Shown: positions 1 to 5,637 of the stretch, piece after piece | Layout: each line of letters begins with the position of its first letter | Position numbering within the stretch: the stretch's first letter is position 1 | Assembly (NCBI GenBank): GCA_017419065.1 | Contig: JAFOMB010000079.1 | Location: 1-12,472 of the forward strand | Direction of reading: 5' to 3' | DNA from: Erysipelotrichaceae bacterium | GTDB taxonomy: Bacteria; Bacillota_I; Bacilli_A; Erysipelotrichales; Erysipelotrichaceae | Length of the DNA stretch: 12,472 nt | Translations under genes and position numbers: made by a program | Notes under the pieces: generated by a model | What the model was told of the DNA's origin: nothing | The model's database searches: none | What the model saw: only the letters and a program-made list of their open reading frames with translations

Positions 1-312
1 GGAAGCCAGTGTGAGGGCTGTGAGGAATTCCCCGATGCCTTCTCCATAGGAACCGTAGGCATTGGATAAGAGGATGCCTTCCGGCAGATCGAGATAGCGG
101 TTGACACCGGCAGTATTGGTCTGGAGCCAGCGCAGTTTCTCAGCGCAACACAACGAGGAAGGATCCGGCTGACCGATGATGGCTTCTGCCCAGGTGAGGT
201 CTTCTTCCGATACGTCTTTTCTTCTGACGAAGCGGCAGTCATATCCCGGGATAGAGAGGAAGCGTTCTCTGTCTTCCTCAGAGACGGCGATCATAACGAG
301 GACATTGATCAT
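1..312 (-). CDS. D-isomer-specific 2-hydroxyacid dehydrogenase family protein, N-terminal part (cut by window edge)
   Basis: Reading the minus strand from an ATG at 312-310 gives 104 uninterrupted codons that run off the window. The protein starts MINVLVMIAVSEEDRERF. About residues 61-75 read LRWLQTNTAGVNRYL, followed by GSYGEGIGEFLTALTLAS near the edge. This is the pattern of the substrate-binding domain of D-2-hydroxyacid dehydrogenases, where a 'lkwlqt.saGvd' strand precedes a 'g.yg..iaEf' helix that leads into the NAD-binding domain. The Rossmann domain and the catalytic Arg/Glu/His lie outside the window, so the substrate and activity cannot be judged. A strong ribosome binding site (GGAGGG, 322-317) sits 4 bases before the ATG. 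The gene is divergent from the alcohol dehydrogenase at 412, with a 99-base intergenic region. Both could be NAD(P)-dependent carbonyl or hydroxyacid reductases, but a shared pathway is only inferred. Confidence 0.8.
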   Translation of the reverse strand, partial: MINVLVMIAVSEEDRERFLSIPGYDCRFVRRKDVSEEDLTWAEAIIGQPDPSSLCCAEKLRWLQTNTAGVNRYLDLPEGILLSNAYGSYGEGIGEFLTALTLAS

Positions 313-355
313 GAGACCCTCCTTTTTGAACAAAAGTGTATCTTGGGCAAAGCGA

Positions 356-407
356 TGCCATATCTTCTTTATTTAAATTATAATTTAGTCAGGAATTAAC
401 AAGGAGG
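356..407 (+). promoter_or_regulatory. Promoter and ribosome binding site of the Fe-type alcohol dehydrogenase
   Basis: An AT-rich stretch contains a perfect -10 box TATAAT at 379-384. A weak -35 candidate ATGCCA (355-360, 4 of 6 matches) lies 18 bases upstream. The Shine-Dalgarno AAGGAGG is at 401-407, 4 bases before the ATG at 412. The -10 core ATTATAAT (377-384) is self-complementary, so it also presents TATAAT to the minus strand and could serve the divergent gene at 312. I see no good -35 for that direction. Confidence 0.6.
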
Positions 408-411
408 CCTT

Positions 412-1608
412 ATGAATAATTTTGAAATGTATTATCCTTGCGACTATGTCTTCGGCAAAGATGTCGAACTCGAAGCCGGCAAGAGAGCATCCCAGTTCGG
501 CAAGAAAGTCCTGCTGCACTATGACGGCGGTGACTTCTTAGAGAAGAGCGGACTCTTAGGAAGAGTCAGAGATTCTCTGAAGGCTGCCGGCATGGAAGTT
601 TATGAACTCGGCGGTGTCCGTCCGAATCCGGTCCTGTCTCTGATGAGAAAGGGTATCGAACTCGTCAAGAAGGAAGGCATCGATGTCGTCGTCGGTCTCG
701 GCGGCGGTTCTACGATGGACTCTTCCAAGATGATCTGCATGGGCGCTGCCTATGACGGCGATGTCCTGGATCTCAAGCCTTTCGGTGCCTGCAAGAAGAT
801 GCTGCCGCTGATCGTCATCCCGACGATGTCCGGTACCGGTTCCGAGATCTCCATCTGCACCATGGTCTGCAACGATGAAGTCGAACCGGAAGAGAAGTTC
901 GGTATCCTCTCCTTCGCGATCATCCCGACAGTCACTTTAATGAATCCGGAACTGCAGTACACCCTGCCGAAGAAGCAGATCGCAGCCGGCTGTATGGATA
1001 TCATCTCCCAGGTCATGAACACCTACTTCACAGAGACGACAGGCACATTCTTAACAGACAGAATGGATGAAGCGGTCATGGAGACCGTCGTCAAATACGC
1101 GCCGATCGCCTTAGAGAATCCGACAGACTACGATGCCCGCTCCCAGATCGCTCTGGCAGCTTCCATCGGTGCCTACTTCATGATCGGCTACGACCGCAAC
1201 GGCAGAGAATCCGGTCATACACTGGAGAACCCGGTCACGACGACACACCATCTGGCACACGGCCAGGGTCTGGCTTTAGTCACACCGGCTATCATGAAAT
1301 ACACCTACAAGAGAGACATCCCGCGTTTCGCCCGCTGGGCCAATACCGTCATGGGTGTCCCGGTCGATACCTTCGATCTGGAAAAGACAGCTGTAGAAGG
1401 CATCAAGCGCTTTGAAGACTTCATCAAGTACCGTTTAGGTCTGGCTACCCGCTTTGAGGAACTGGGCATCGGCAGCGATGAGGATATCGAGAGATATGTC
1501 GAACTGGTCCGCAAGGGCAGCTGGAATGGTTTCCCGTTACAGGGCGGTTCCCCATACGAACTTAGCGAAGAAGACGTCCGCGCCATCTACAAGCTCGCTC
1601 AGAAGTAA
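412..1608 (+). CDS. Iron-containing alcohol dehydrogenase, BdhA/YugJ-like, with altered metal site
   Basis: This 398-residue protein has the normal length for group III (Fe-type) alcohol dehydrogenases, which reduce aldehydes or oxidise alcohols with NAD(P)H in the cytoplasm. The N-terminal dinucleotide domain carries VGLGGGSTMDSSK at about 94-106, with conserved Asp103, then IPTMSGTGSE (136-145). The C-terminal all-helical metal domain has Asp196, His269 and His283 (in AHGQGLAL) at the expected metal-ligand positions. The usual second ligand is His in a D-x3-H motif. Here the motif reads DIISQ, giving Gln200. The catalytic His four residues after the third ligand is Asn273 (GHTLEN). The overall sequence resembles NADPH-dependent butanol dehydrogenases more than FucO or glycerol dehydrogenase. 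The start is supported by AAGGAGG 4 bases upstream. The gene stands alone between a divergent promoter and a strong terminator. The fold assignment is firm. The substrate is unknown and the metal chemistry may be non-standard. Confidence 0.92.
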   Translation: MNNFEMYYPCDYVFGKDVELEAGKRASQFGKKVLLHYDGGDFLEKSGLLGRVRDSLKAAGMEVYELGGVRPNPVLSLMRKGIELVKKEGIDVVVGLGGGSTMDSSKMICMGAAYDGDVLDLKPFGACKKMLPLIVIPTMSGTGSEISICTMVCNDEVEPEEKFGILSFAIIPTVTLMNPELQYTLPKKQIAAGCMDIISQVMNTYFTETTGTFLTDRMDEAVMETVVKYAPIALENPTDYDARSQIALAASIGAYFMIGYDRNGRESGHTLENPVTTTHHLAHGQGLALVTPAIMKYTYKRDIPRFARWANTVMGVPVDTFDLEKTAVEGIKRFEDFIKYRLGLATRFEELGIGSDEDIERYVELVRKGSWNGFPLQGGSPYELSEEDVRAIYKLAQK

Positions 1609-1618
1609 GACAGAAGAA

Positions 1619-1647
1619 AAGCTCCGTTTACGGAGCTTCTTTTTTTT
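1619..1647. terminator. Bidirectional intrinsic terminator between convergent genes
   Basis: A perfect 8-bp stem AAGCTCCG / CGGAGCTT (1619-1626 and 1631-1638) closes a TTTA loop and is followed by a CTTTTTTTT run on the plus strand. On the minus strand the same stem is followed by TTTTCTTC. It therefore ends the alcohol dehydrogenase transcript strongly and the membrane-protein transcript from the right more weakly. Confidence 0.93.
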
Positions 1648-3472
1648 ATTTCATCTCTTCGACACCGACCCAGTAGTCCCAGTAATGGGTGATCTTATAC
1701 ATCGTATCTTCCTTCAACGGCGTTTCCGTGACCATCTTCCAGTAGGTATCGTAGAAGCTGTCTTCCACATCGCAGATGTAGACGTAGTCATAGTCATACA
1801 TGAGATGCCAGAAGTCTTCCTCCCAGTAGAAGGTGCCTCTGCCGAAGGCGTTCTCCTCTTCCGGATGGATGAGATCGAGGATGAGGATGTCCCGGGAAGT
1901 ATCCGCGTAATAGCGCAGGGCGCACTGCTTCGTGTGATCATACTGGGAGATCAGGACGATCTTCTTGTCTTCCGGGACCTTCTCGAGTTTCTCCTTGAAA
2001 GCCATGGCGCTTTCTTCATAGAGGCTTCCTTCAAACGGTCTCGGTCTGGAAGAGGAGACCGTGTGGATATTGATGAAAAGACACAGGATGGCAAGGGCAA
2101 TGATCTCTTTCTTGAGAGATCCCCTTATGACACGGACATACAGCATCACGATCAGGACAGCTTCTGCCAGGATATAGGTCAGGGCATAGCGGTCAAACAT
2201 CGTCAGGGACGGTCCCTCGATGATCCCGAAGTCATAGAGGTAGGAGAGAAGCAGGGCATAGGCATAGCCGATCGATCCCAGTAAGGACATCACGGCCGTC
2301 AGAAGGATGTCCTTTTTCCTGTCCTTCCGTAAGAAGGCACAGACGGTCAAGAAGGCGAAGCCCAGAATAGACAGAGTAAAGTAGGATAACGGCAGCGGAC
2401 GCAGGATGATCCCGCGATTCATGATAGCTTCGACATATCTTTCAAAGATGTAGACGAGCTCTTCGGACAGGCTTCCCCGGAGGTAGTGGAGAACGGCGAG
2501 GAAGTCGTAGTTCTCAAAGGAGAAGGCCGATTCCACCTCGAACTGCGCTACATAGACCGACCAGGAATAATAGAAGAAGAGAGGCACAAGAAGCCACAGG
2601 AGCTTCCAGGTAACTTTTTTATGGAAGAGACAGCGGAGCAGCAGCGTCACACTGATAAGCAGCCAGAAGGCCAGGGCGATCTGCTTGGAGAGGATGAGGG
2701 CGCTGGAGTAAATGCCCAGGAAGAGGTATTCTCTCTTATCTGAGAGGTCCATCGTCGTCACCTGATAGAAGAGATAGGCCAGCAGGTAGGCGATAGGCCA
2801 GTCGATATAGATGGAACTGTAGACGAGGGTATACTGCCCCAGACCTTCGGTATGGCCTATAAAGAAGCCCGCACAGCCAAATAAGAGGGTCAGCAGCAGG
2901 AGATCTGCCTTGTGCTTTTTGAAGTCTTCGATAAAGCTGAAGAAAGGCAGGAAGAGAGACAGTTCAAAGAAGGTGAGTGCCTGGTAGCAGAGGTATTCCT
3001 CATAGGCGAAGCTGGCCTGACACCATAAGAATTCCAACAGAGTAAAGAAAGGCGGATAGTCCTTGTGATACCAGAGGTTGGAGGCATCGACCGTATAGAA
3101 CTGTTTGAGACGGAAGGACTCCTTGGCCATGAAACCCAGATGGGCGAATTCATCGATGAAGCGGAAGTGCCGGTTCAGATGAAGGAGGAAGACCAGCAGG
3201 AAGAAGACAAGAGCCAGATAGAAGGAGATGTGGAAGTAACGCTTCCGGAATCCCTCCTCAGAGAAGTTCCTGAAAAGGATATAGAGGGCTCCCACTGCCA
3301 GGATGAGCAGGAGGATGAAACCGGTCAGGAGATTTCCCAGCAGACCTCCGAGATAGATGATCAGGACGGAGGCGCAGATCGTTAGAGGAAAAGACTTTCC
3401 GAAGTCTGTTTTCAGAAAGAAGACCGGATAGATATTCAGTAAAAGAAGTAAAAGAAGTGACGGAAAACCCAT
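1646..3472 (-). CDS. Large polytopic membrane protein, glycosyltransferase-C-like, function unknown
   Basis: The 608-residue protein is dominated by hydrophobic segments. The first is at about residues 4-20, and roughly a dozen run to about residue 475. A hydrophilic C-terminal domain follows (about 480-608) and is probably extracytoplasmic. In the loop after the third or fourth segment it reads FRFIDEFAHLGFMAKE (103-118, acidic pair Asp107-Glu108), then HKDYPPFFTLLEFLW (136-150). An acidic motif in the first large external loop followed by a YPP element is typical of GT-C glycosyltransferases (PMT/ArnT-like) and related uncharacterised Firmicute membrane proteins. This suggests transfer of a sugar from a lipid-linked donor on the outer face, but no family is firmly recognised. 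An in-frame TAG lies 9 bases upstream of the ATG, so the true start is at or downstream of 3472. No Shine-Dalgarno is well placed, and TATAGT lies 8 bases upstream of the ATG. The gene is transcribed alone, convergent with the dehydrogenase and divergent from the HAD phosphatase. Confidence 0.8.
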   Translation of the reverse strand: MGFPSLLLLLLLNIYPVFFLKTDFGKSFPLTICASVLIIYLGGLLGNLLTGFILLLILAVGALYILFRNFSEEGFRKRYFHISFYLALVFFLLVFLLHLNRHFRFIDEFAHLGFMAKESFRLKQFYTVDASNLWYHKDYPPFFTLLEFLWCQASFAYEEYLCYQALTFFELSLFLPFFSFIEDFKKHKADLLLLTLLFGCAGFFIGHTEGLGQYTLVYSSIYIDWPIAYLLAYLFYQVTTMDLSDKREYLFLGIYSSALILSKQIALAFWLLISVTLLLRCLFHKKVTWKLLWLLVPLFFYYSWSVYVAQFEVESAFSFENYDFLAVLHYLRGSLSEELVYIFERYVEAIMNRGIILRPLPLSYFTLSILGFAFLTVCAFLRKDRKKDILLTAVMSLLGSIGYAYALLLSYLYDFGIIEGPSLTMFDRYALTYILAEAVLIVMLYVRVIRGSLKKEIIALAILCLFINIHTVSSSRPRPFEGSLYEESAMAFKEKLEKVPEDKKIVLISQYDHTKQCALRYYADTSRDILILDLIHPEEENAFGRGTFYWEEDFWHLMYDYDYVYICDVEDSFYDTYWKMVTETPLKEDTMYKITHYWDYWVGVEEMK

Positions 3473-3480
3473 ATACCATA

Positions 3481-3489
3481 ACTATAACA
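3481..3489 (-). promoter_or_regulatory. Extended -10 promoter of the membrane-protein gene, near-leaderless
   Basis: Read on the minus strand, TGTTATAGT forms an extended -10 (TG-n-TATAGT, 3489-3481). The hexamer ends 8 bases before the ATG at 3472, so initiation about 7 bases downstream would fall on or next to the start codon. No convincing -35 is seen. Confidence 0.5.
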
Positions 3490-3504
3490 CCTAGTTCCTT
3501 AAGA

Positions 3505-3510
3505 TATAAT
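3505..3510 (+). promoter_or_regulatory. -10 box directly before the HAD phosphatase, candidate leaderless start
   Basis: A perfect TATAAT is separated by only 6 bases from the ATG at 3517. There is no Shine-Dalgarno between them and no recognisable -35 at 16-18 bases. If used, the transcript would begin at the start codon. Confidence 0.55.
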
Positions 3511-3516
3511 AAGTCT

Positions 3517-4314
3517 ATGAAATACATCTTTTTCGATCTGGACGGCACTCTCCTGGATTCCGAAAAGGAGATCTCCTCTTCGACAGTAGACTATCTGAAG
3601 GAACTCTCTTCCAGAGGGATCGTTTTAGCCATCTCTTCGGGAAGAGACGTCGCCTCTATCCTGCCGATCTTAAGACAGGCCGGTCTTGAAGATGTGATGG
3701 ACGTCATCGTCGCCAACTGCGGAGCGGATGTCTATGACATTTCCTCAAAGACGATGAGACAGCACTTCTATTTCTCTGCAGAAGAGCTGAAGGAGATCCT
3801 GAAGCGCTATTCCTCCTTTGAGGGAGTCAGTGTCCTCTTCCACAATCCGGATAAGCTCTTCGCCTCTTCCTGGCAGCCGATGGTAGATGTCTTTTCCAGT
3901 GCCAACGGTTTCGTCGGCTGGCACGATCCCACGAAGGAAGACTTCGTGGAAAGCGCCAGAGTCGAGATCCTCTATCCTTCCGAGAAAAGAGATGATCTCC
4001 TGGCTCCTTTCTTCTCTCTGGTACCGGAGGGCGTCCGGGGCATGGATTCGGACACTTTCATCTTTGAGCTCATCAGGGAAGAAAACTCCAAGGCCGGCGG
4101 GATCAGGCTCTTCGTAGAGGAAAGAGGGGATTCCCTGGAAGATGTGATGTGTATCGGAGACGGAGAAAACGACCTGGAGATGCTGGAAGCGTGCGGGAAG
4201 GGTGTGGCCATGAAGAACGCCAAGGACATTGTCAAGAAAAGGGCCGATGATGTCACGGACTATGACAATGACCATGAAGGCGTCCTGAAATATCTGAAGA
4301 AGATCTACGGGTAA
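3517..4314 (+). CDS. Cof-type HAD-IIB family phosphatase
   Basis: The 265-residue protein is a haloacid-dehalogenase-superfamily phosphatase of the Cof/YidA type, a group of cytoplasmic enzymes that dephosphorylate sugar phosphates, flavin or pyridoxal phosphate intermediates. All four motifs are visible: I, FFDLDGTLLD with nucleophile Asp7 and Asp9; II, AISSGRD with Ser40/Ser41; III, Lys192 in ENSKAGG; IV, GDGENDLEML with acidic residues from Asp214. The C2-type cap lies between about residues 85 and 185, consistent with subfamily IIB, and total length is typical. I chose ATG 3517 because MKYIFFDLDGT is the usual N-terminus. The open frame extends 20 codons upstream to 3457, but those codons overlap the divergent gene and include the -10 box. 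There is no ribosome binding site before 3517. No clear terminator follows the stop, so some readthrough into the T-box leader is possible. The substrate cannot be predicted. Confidence 0.92.
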   Translation: MKYIFFDLDGTLLDSEKEISSSTVDYLKELSSRGIVLAISSGRDVASILPILRQAGLEDVMDVIVANCGADVYDISSKTMRQHFYFSAEELKEILKRYSSFEGVSVLFHNPDKLFASSWQPMVDVFSSANGFVGWHDPTKEDFVESARVEILYPSEKRDDLLAPFFSLVPEGVRGMDSDTFIFELIREENSKAGGIRLFVEERGDSLEDVMCIGDGENDLEMLEACGKGVAMKNAKDIVKKRADDVTDYDNDHEGVLKYLKKIYG

Positions 4315-4342
4315 TGAAAGTATTTTCATGGATTGTAAAATA

Positions 4343-4370
4343 TTGACAAATATCCTTTCGAGGATACAAT
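4343..4370 (+). promoter_or_regulatory. Promoter of the methionine-transport T-box operon
   Basis: A perfect -35 TTGACA (4343-4348) and a -10 TACAAT (4365-4370, 5 of 6) are separated by 16 bases. The predicted start at about 4377 precedes the base of T-box stem I. It is the only textbook sigma-A promoter with a consensus -35 in the window. Confidence 0.85.
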
Positions 4371-4376
4371 AGAGGT

Positions 4377-4626
4377 ATCAGCGATAAAGAGAAGAGTAGT
4401 CCGGAGAGAAGGTCAAAGAGAGTCCCTGCATGCTGAAAGGGGATACCGGAAGACCGGATGAACATGGTCTTGGAGCTGTATGGCCGAAAGGTAGGTCATA
4501 TCGGGAGTTCCCGTTACAGAACAGGAGTATGTCAGTACTCTGTGAGCTGTGTGTCGTGAGGCACACAGGAAGTAAGGTGGTAACACGAGATCACATCCCG
4601 TCCTTTCATAGGATGGGATTTTTTAT
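4377..4626 (+). promoter_or_regulatory. T-box riboswitch, tRNA-Met specific (AUG specifier)
   Basis: The leader contains the conserved T-box sequence AAGTAAGGTGGTAACACG (4570-4587), which forms the antiterminator bulge. A terminator hairpin follows. In stem I the strands TCCGG (4400-4404) and CCGGA (4454-4458) pair. They are flanked by AGTA (4395-4398) on the 5' side and GAA (4460-4462) on the 3' side, the loop-E/S-turn that borders the specifier loop. After GAA-C the codon is ATG (4464-4466), so the specifier reads methionine. The acceptor-pairing bases in the bulge are TGGT (4578-4581), whose variable base T pairs with discriminator A, as in bacterial tRNA-Met. Uncharged tRNA-Met should stabilise the antiterminator and allow transcription into metQ. 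The start is inferred from the promoter. T-box identity is very secure and the specifier well supported, though I did not fold the whole leader. Confidence 0.93.
4595..4626 (+). terminator. T-box regulatory terminator
   Basis: ATCCCGTCC (4595-4603) and GGATGGGAT (4611-4619) form a 9-bp stem with one G-U pair around a 7-base loop, followed by TTTTT and AT. It lies immediately 3' of the T-box motif and is the structure that the tRNA-stabilised antiterminator would replace. Confidence 0.9.
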
Positions 4627-4635
4627 GGAAGGAGA

Positions 4636-4723
4636 AAAGGAGGTGATCAGCTCCGTGTCCATAAACAGGAGCGCCGGTATGTCTCCGGCAGCGTTCACCG
4701 TTTCCCTCGTTTCACAAGAATAA
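4636..4723 (+). CDS. Possible 22-residue small ORF between T-box and metQ
   Basis: Directly after the T-box terminator is a near-perfect Shine-Dalgarno, AAAAGGAGGTGATC (4635-4648), complementary to the 16S rRNA 3' end. A GTG at 4655 opens a frame reading (M)SINRSAGMSPAAFTVSLVSQE, ending at TAA 4721-4723, 19 bases before metQ. The coding part would be 4655-4723, and the interval given includes the ribosome binding site. GGAG (4639-4642) can pair with CTCC (4651-4654) and may hide the site. GCCGG/CCGGC (4673-4677, 4685-4689) forms a small hairpin inside it. No homologue is recognised and translation is unproven. It might be a leader peptide, an mRNA-stabilising ribosome stall site, or chance. 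Confidence 0.35.
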
Positions 4724-4742
4724 TAGAAAGGCAGAATTAAAC

Positions 4743-5579
4743 ATGAAAACATTACAGAAAGCATTCGTCCTCCTCCTGATCGCCTTCCTGGCCTTCGGAT
4801 GTTCCTCCAAGAAAGAAGAACCTGTTGAAGATAAGACCATCACTGTCGGTGTCAATCCGGTCCCGCATGCGGAGATCCTGGAAAACGCCGTAAAGCCGGT
4901 ACTGGAAAAAGCCGGATGGACCCTCGATGTCGTCGTCTATCAGGACTATGTCCTGCCGAATGAGAACCTGGTCGCCGGAGAACTCGACGCCAACTACTTC
5001 CAGACCTTAGGCTATATGAACGGTCAGAACGAGAGCCACGGCTGGAAGCTGACAGCTGTCAAGGGTGTCCATATCGAACCGATGGGACTCTACTCCGACA
5101 AGTACGCGACAGCCACGGAGATCCCGGATGGCGCCCATATCTCTGTTCCGAATGATGAAGACAACCGTACCAGAGCTATCGAATTCCTGATCGCCAATGA
5201 CTTCTTAAATCCGCTGGAGGGAGAACTCTCCGCTGCTACCATCAACGGGAATGCCGAAGCCAATCCGAGAGGCTTCGTGATCGAAGAACTGGAAGCGGCA
5301 CAGCTGCCTCTGGCCCTGGCCGATGTCGATGCCTCGGTCATCAACGGAAACTACGCCTTAGGTGCTGAACTGCCGAAGAACCATCCGGCTCTCCTGGTAG
5401 AGACCTTCAATGAAGAAGCTGCCATCCGCCGCACGAACTTCGTCGTCTGTGTGGAAGGCAATGAGAACTCCGAGAAGATGAAAGCCCTGGTCGAGGCCAT
5501 CACCTCTCCGGAAGTCCAGAAGTACATCGACGACACTTATAAGGGAGCTGTCATCACCTCCTTCGTCGATCCGCAGTAA
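4743..5579 (+). CDS. metQ: Methionine ABC transporter substrate-binding lipoprotein MetQ
   Basis: The 278-residue protein is an NlpA/MetQ-family lipoprotein that binds D- or L-methionine outside the cell and delivers it to MetNI. The N-terminus is a signal peptide with a Lys-containing start and a hydrophobic core (residues 7-18), ending AFGC. Cys20 is the likely lipidated residue; the -3 position is Ala rather than the more usual Leu. The mature protein begins with Ser/Glu-rich linker residues, then TITVGVNPVPHAEIL (about 34-48), the family's first strand and helix. It continues with YFQTLGYMN and a stretch close to SVPNDEDNRTRAIEFL that is typical of the family. Length is normal. AGAAAGG (4725-4731) is the ribosome binding site. 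The T-box upstream with an AUG specifier and metN and metI downstream fix the substrate as methionine with good confidence. A 13-bp hairpin follows the stop. Confidence 0.95.
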   Translation: MKTLQKAFVLLLIAFLAFGCSSKKEEPVEDKTITVGVNPVPHAEILENAVKPVLEKAGWTLDVVVYQDYVLPNENLVAGELDANYFQTLGYMNGQNESHGWKLTAVKGVHIEPMGLYSDKYATATEIPDGAHISVPNDEDNRTRAIEFLIANDFLNPLEGELSAATINGNAEANPRGFVIEELEAAQLPLALADVDASVINGNYALGAELPKNHPALLVETFNEEAAIRRTNFVVCVEGNENSEKMKALVEAITSPEVQKYIDDTYKGAVITSFVDPQ

Positions 5580-5587
5580 ACCAATAC

Positions 5588-5620
5588 AGGAAATGTCCTC
5601 CCGGAGGACATTTCCTCTCT
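5588..5620 (+). terminator. 13-bp hairpin between metQ and metN, terminator or mRNA 3'-stabiliser
   Basis: AGGAAATGTCCTC (5588-5600) and GAGGACATTTCCT (5604-5616) are perfectly complementary across a CCG loop. The following tract is CTCTCTCTATAATG, pyrimidine-rich but lacking a run of T, so it may terminate only partly or protect metQ mRNA from 3' decay. Either effect would keep the binding protein in excess over MetNI. Confidence 0.7.
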
Positions 5621-5621
5621 C

Positions 5622-5627
5622 TATAAT
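5622..5627 (+). promoter_or_regulatory. -10-like TATAAT before metN
   Basis: A perfect TATAAT lies just after the intergenic hairpin and ends 10 bases before the metN ATG at 5638. No Shine-Dalgarno lies between and no -35 is recognisable, because the hairpin occupies that region. It could give metNI a T-box-independent, nearly leaderless transcript. Confidence 0.4.
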
Positions 5628-5637
5628 GAGTTTCACT

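Noticed and set aside
1454..2284. 276-residue plus-strand frame
   Set aside because: It runs out of frame through the dehydrogenase end, across the terminator hairpin and antisense to the membrane-protein gene.
3457..3516. 20-codon N-terminal extension of the HAD phosphatase
   Set aside because: MKYIFFDLDGT at 3517 is the family's normal start; the extension contains the -10 box and overlaps the divergent gene.
4315..4328. Possible terminator after the HAD phosphatase
   Set aside because: TGAAA/TTTCA gives only a 5-bp AT-rich stem without a T tract; too weak to call.
3745..4329. 194-residue minus-strand frame
   Set aside because: It is antisense to the complete HAD phosphatase, with no domain and no ribosome binding site.
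4430..4723. 97-residue frame across the leader before metQ
   Set aside because: Most of it is the T-box RNA and its terminator; only the last 22 codons have a credible independent start.
5593..5637. Earlier starts of metN at 5593 and 5626
   Set aside because: 5593 is inside the hairpin and adds residues not seen in MetN; 5626 is within the TATAATG and adds only four residues without a ribosome binding site. It remains a minor alternative.
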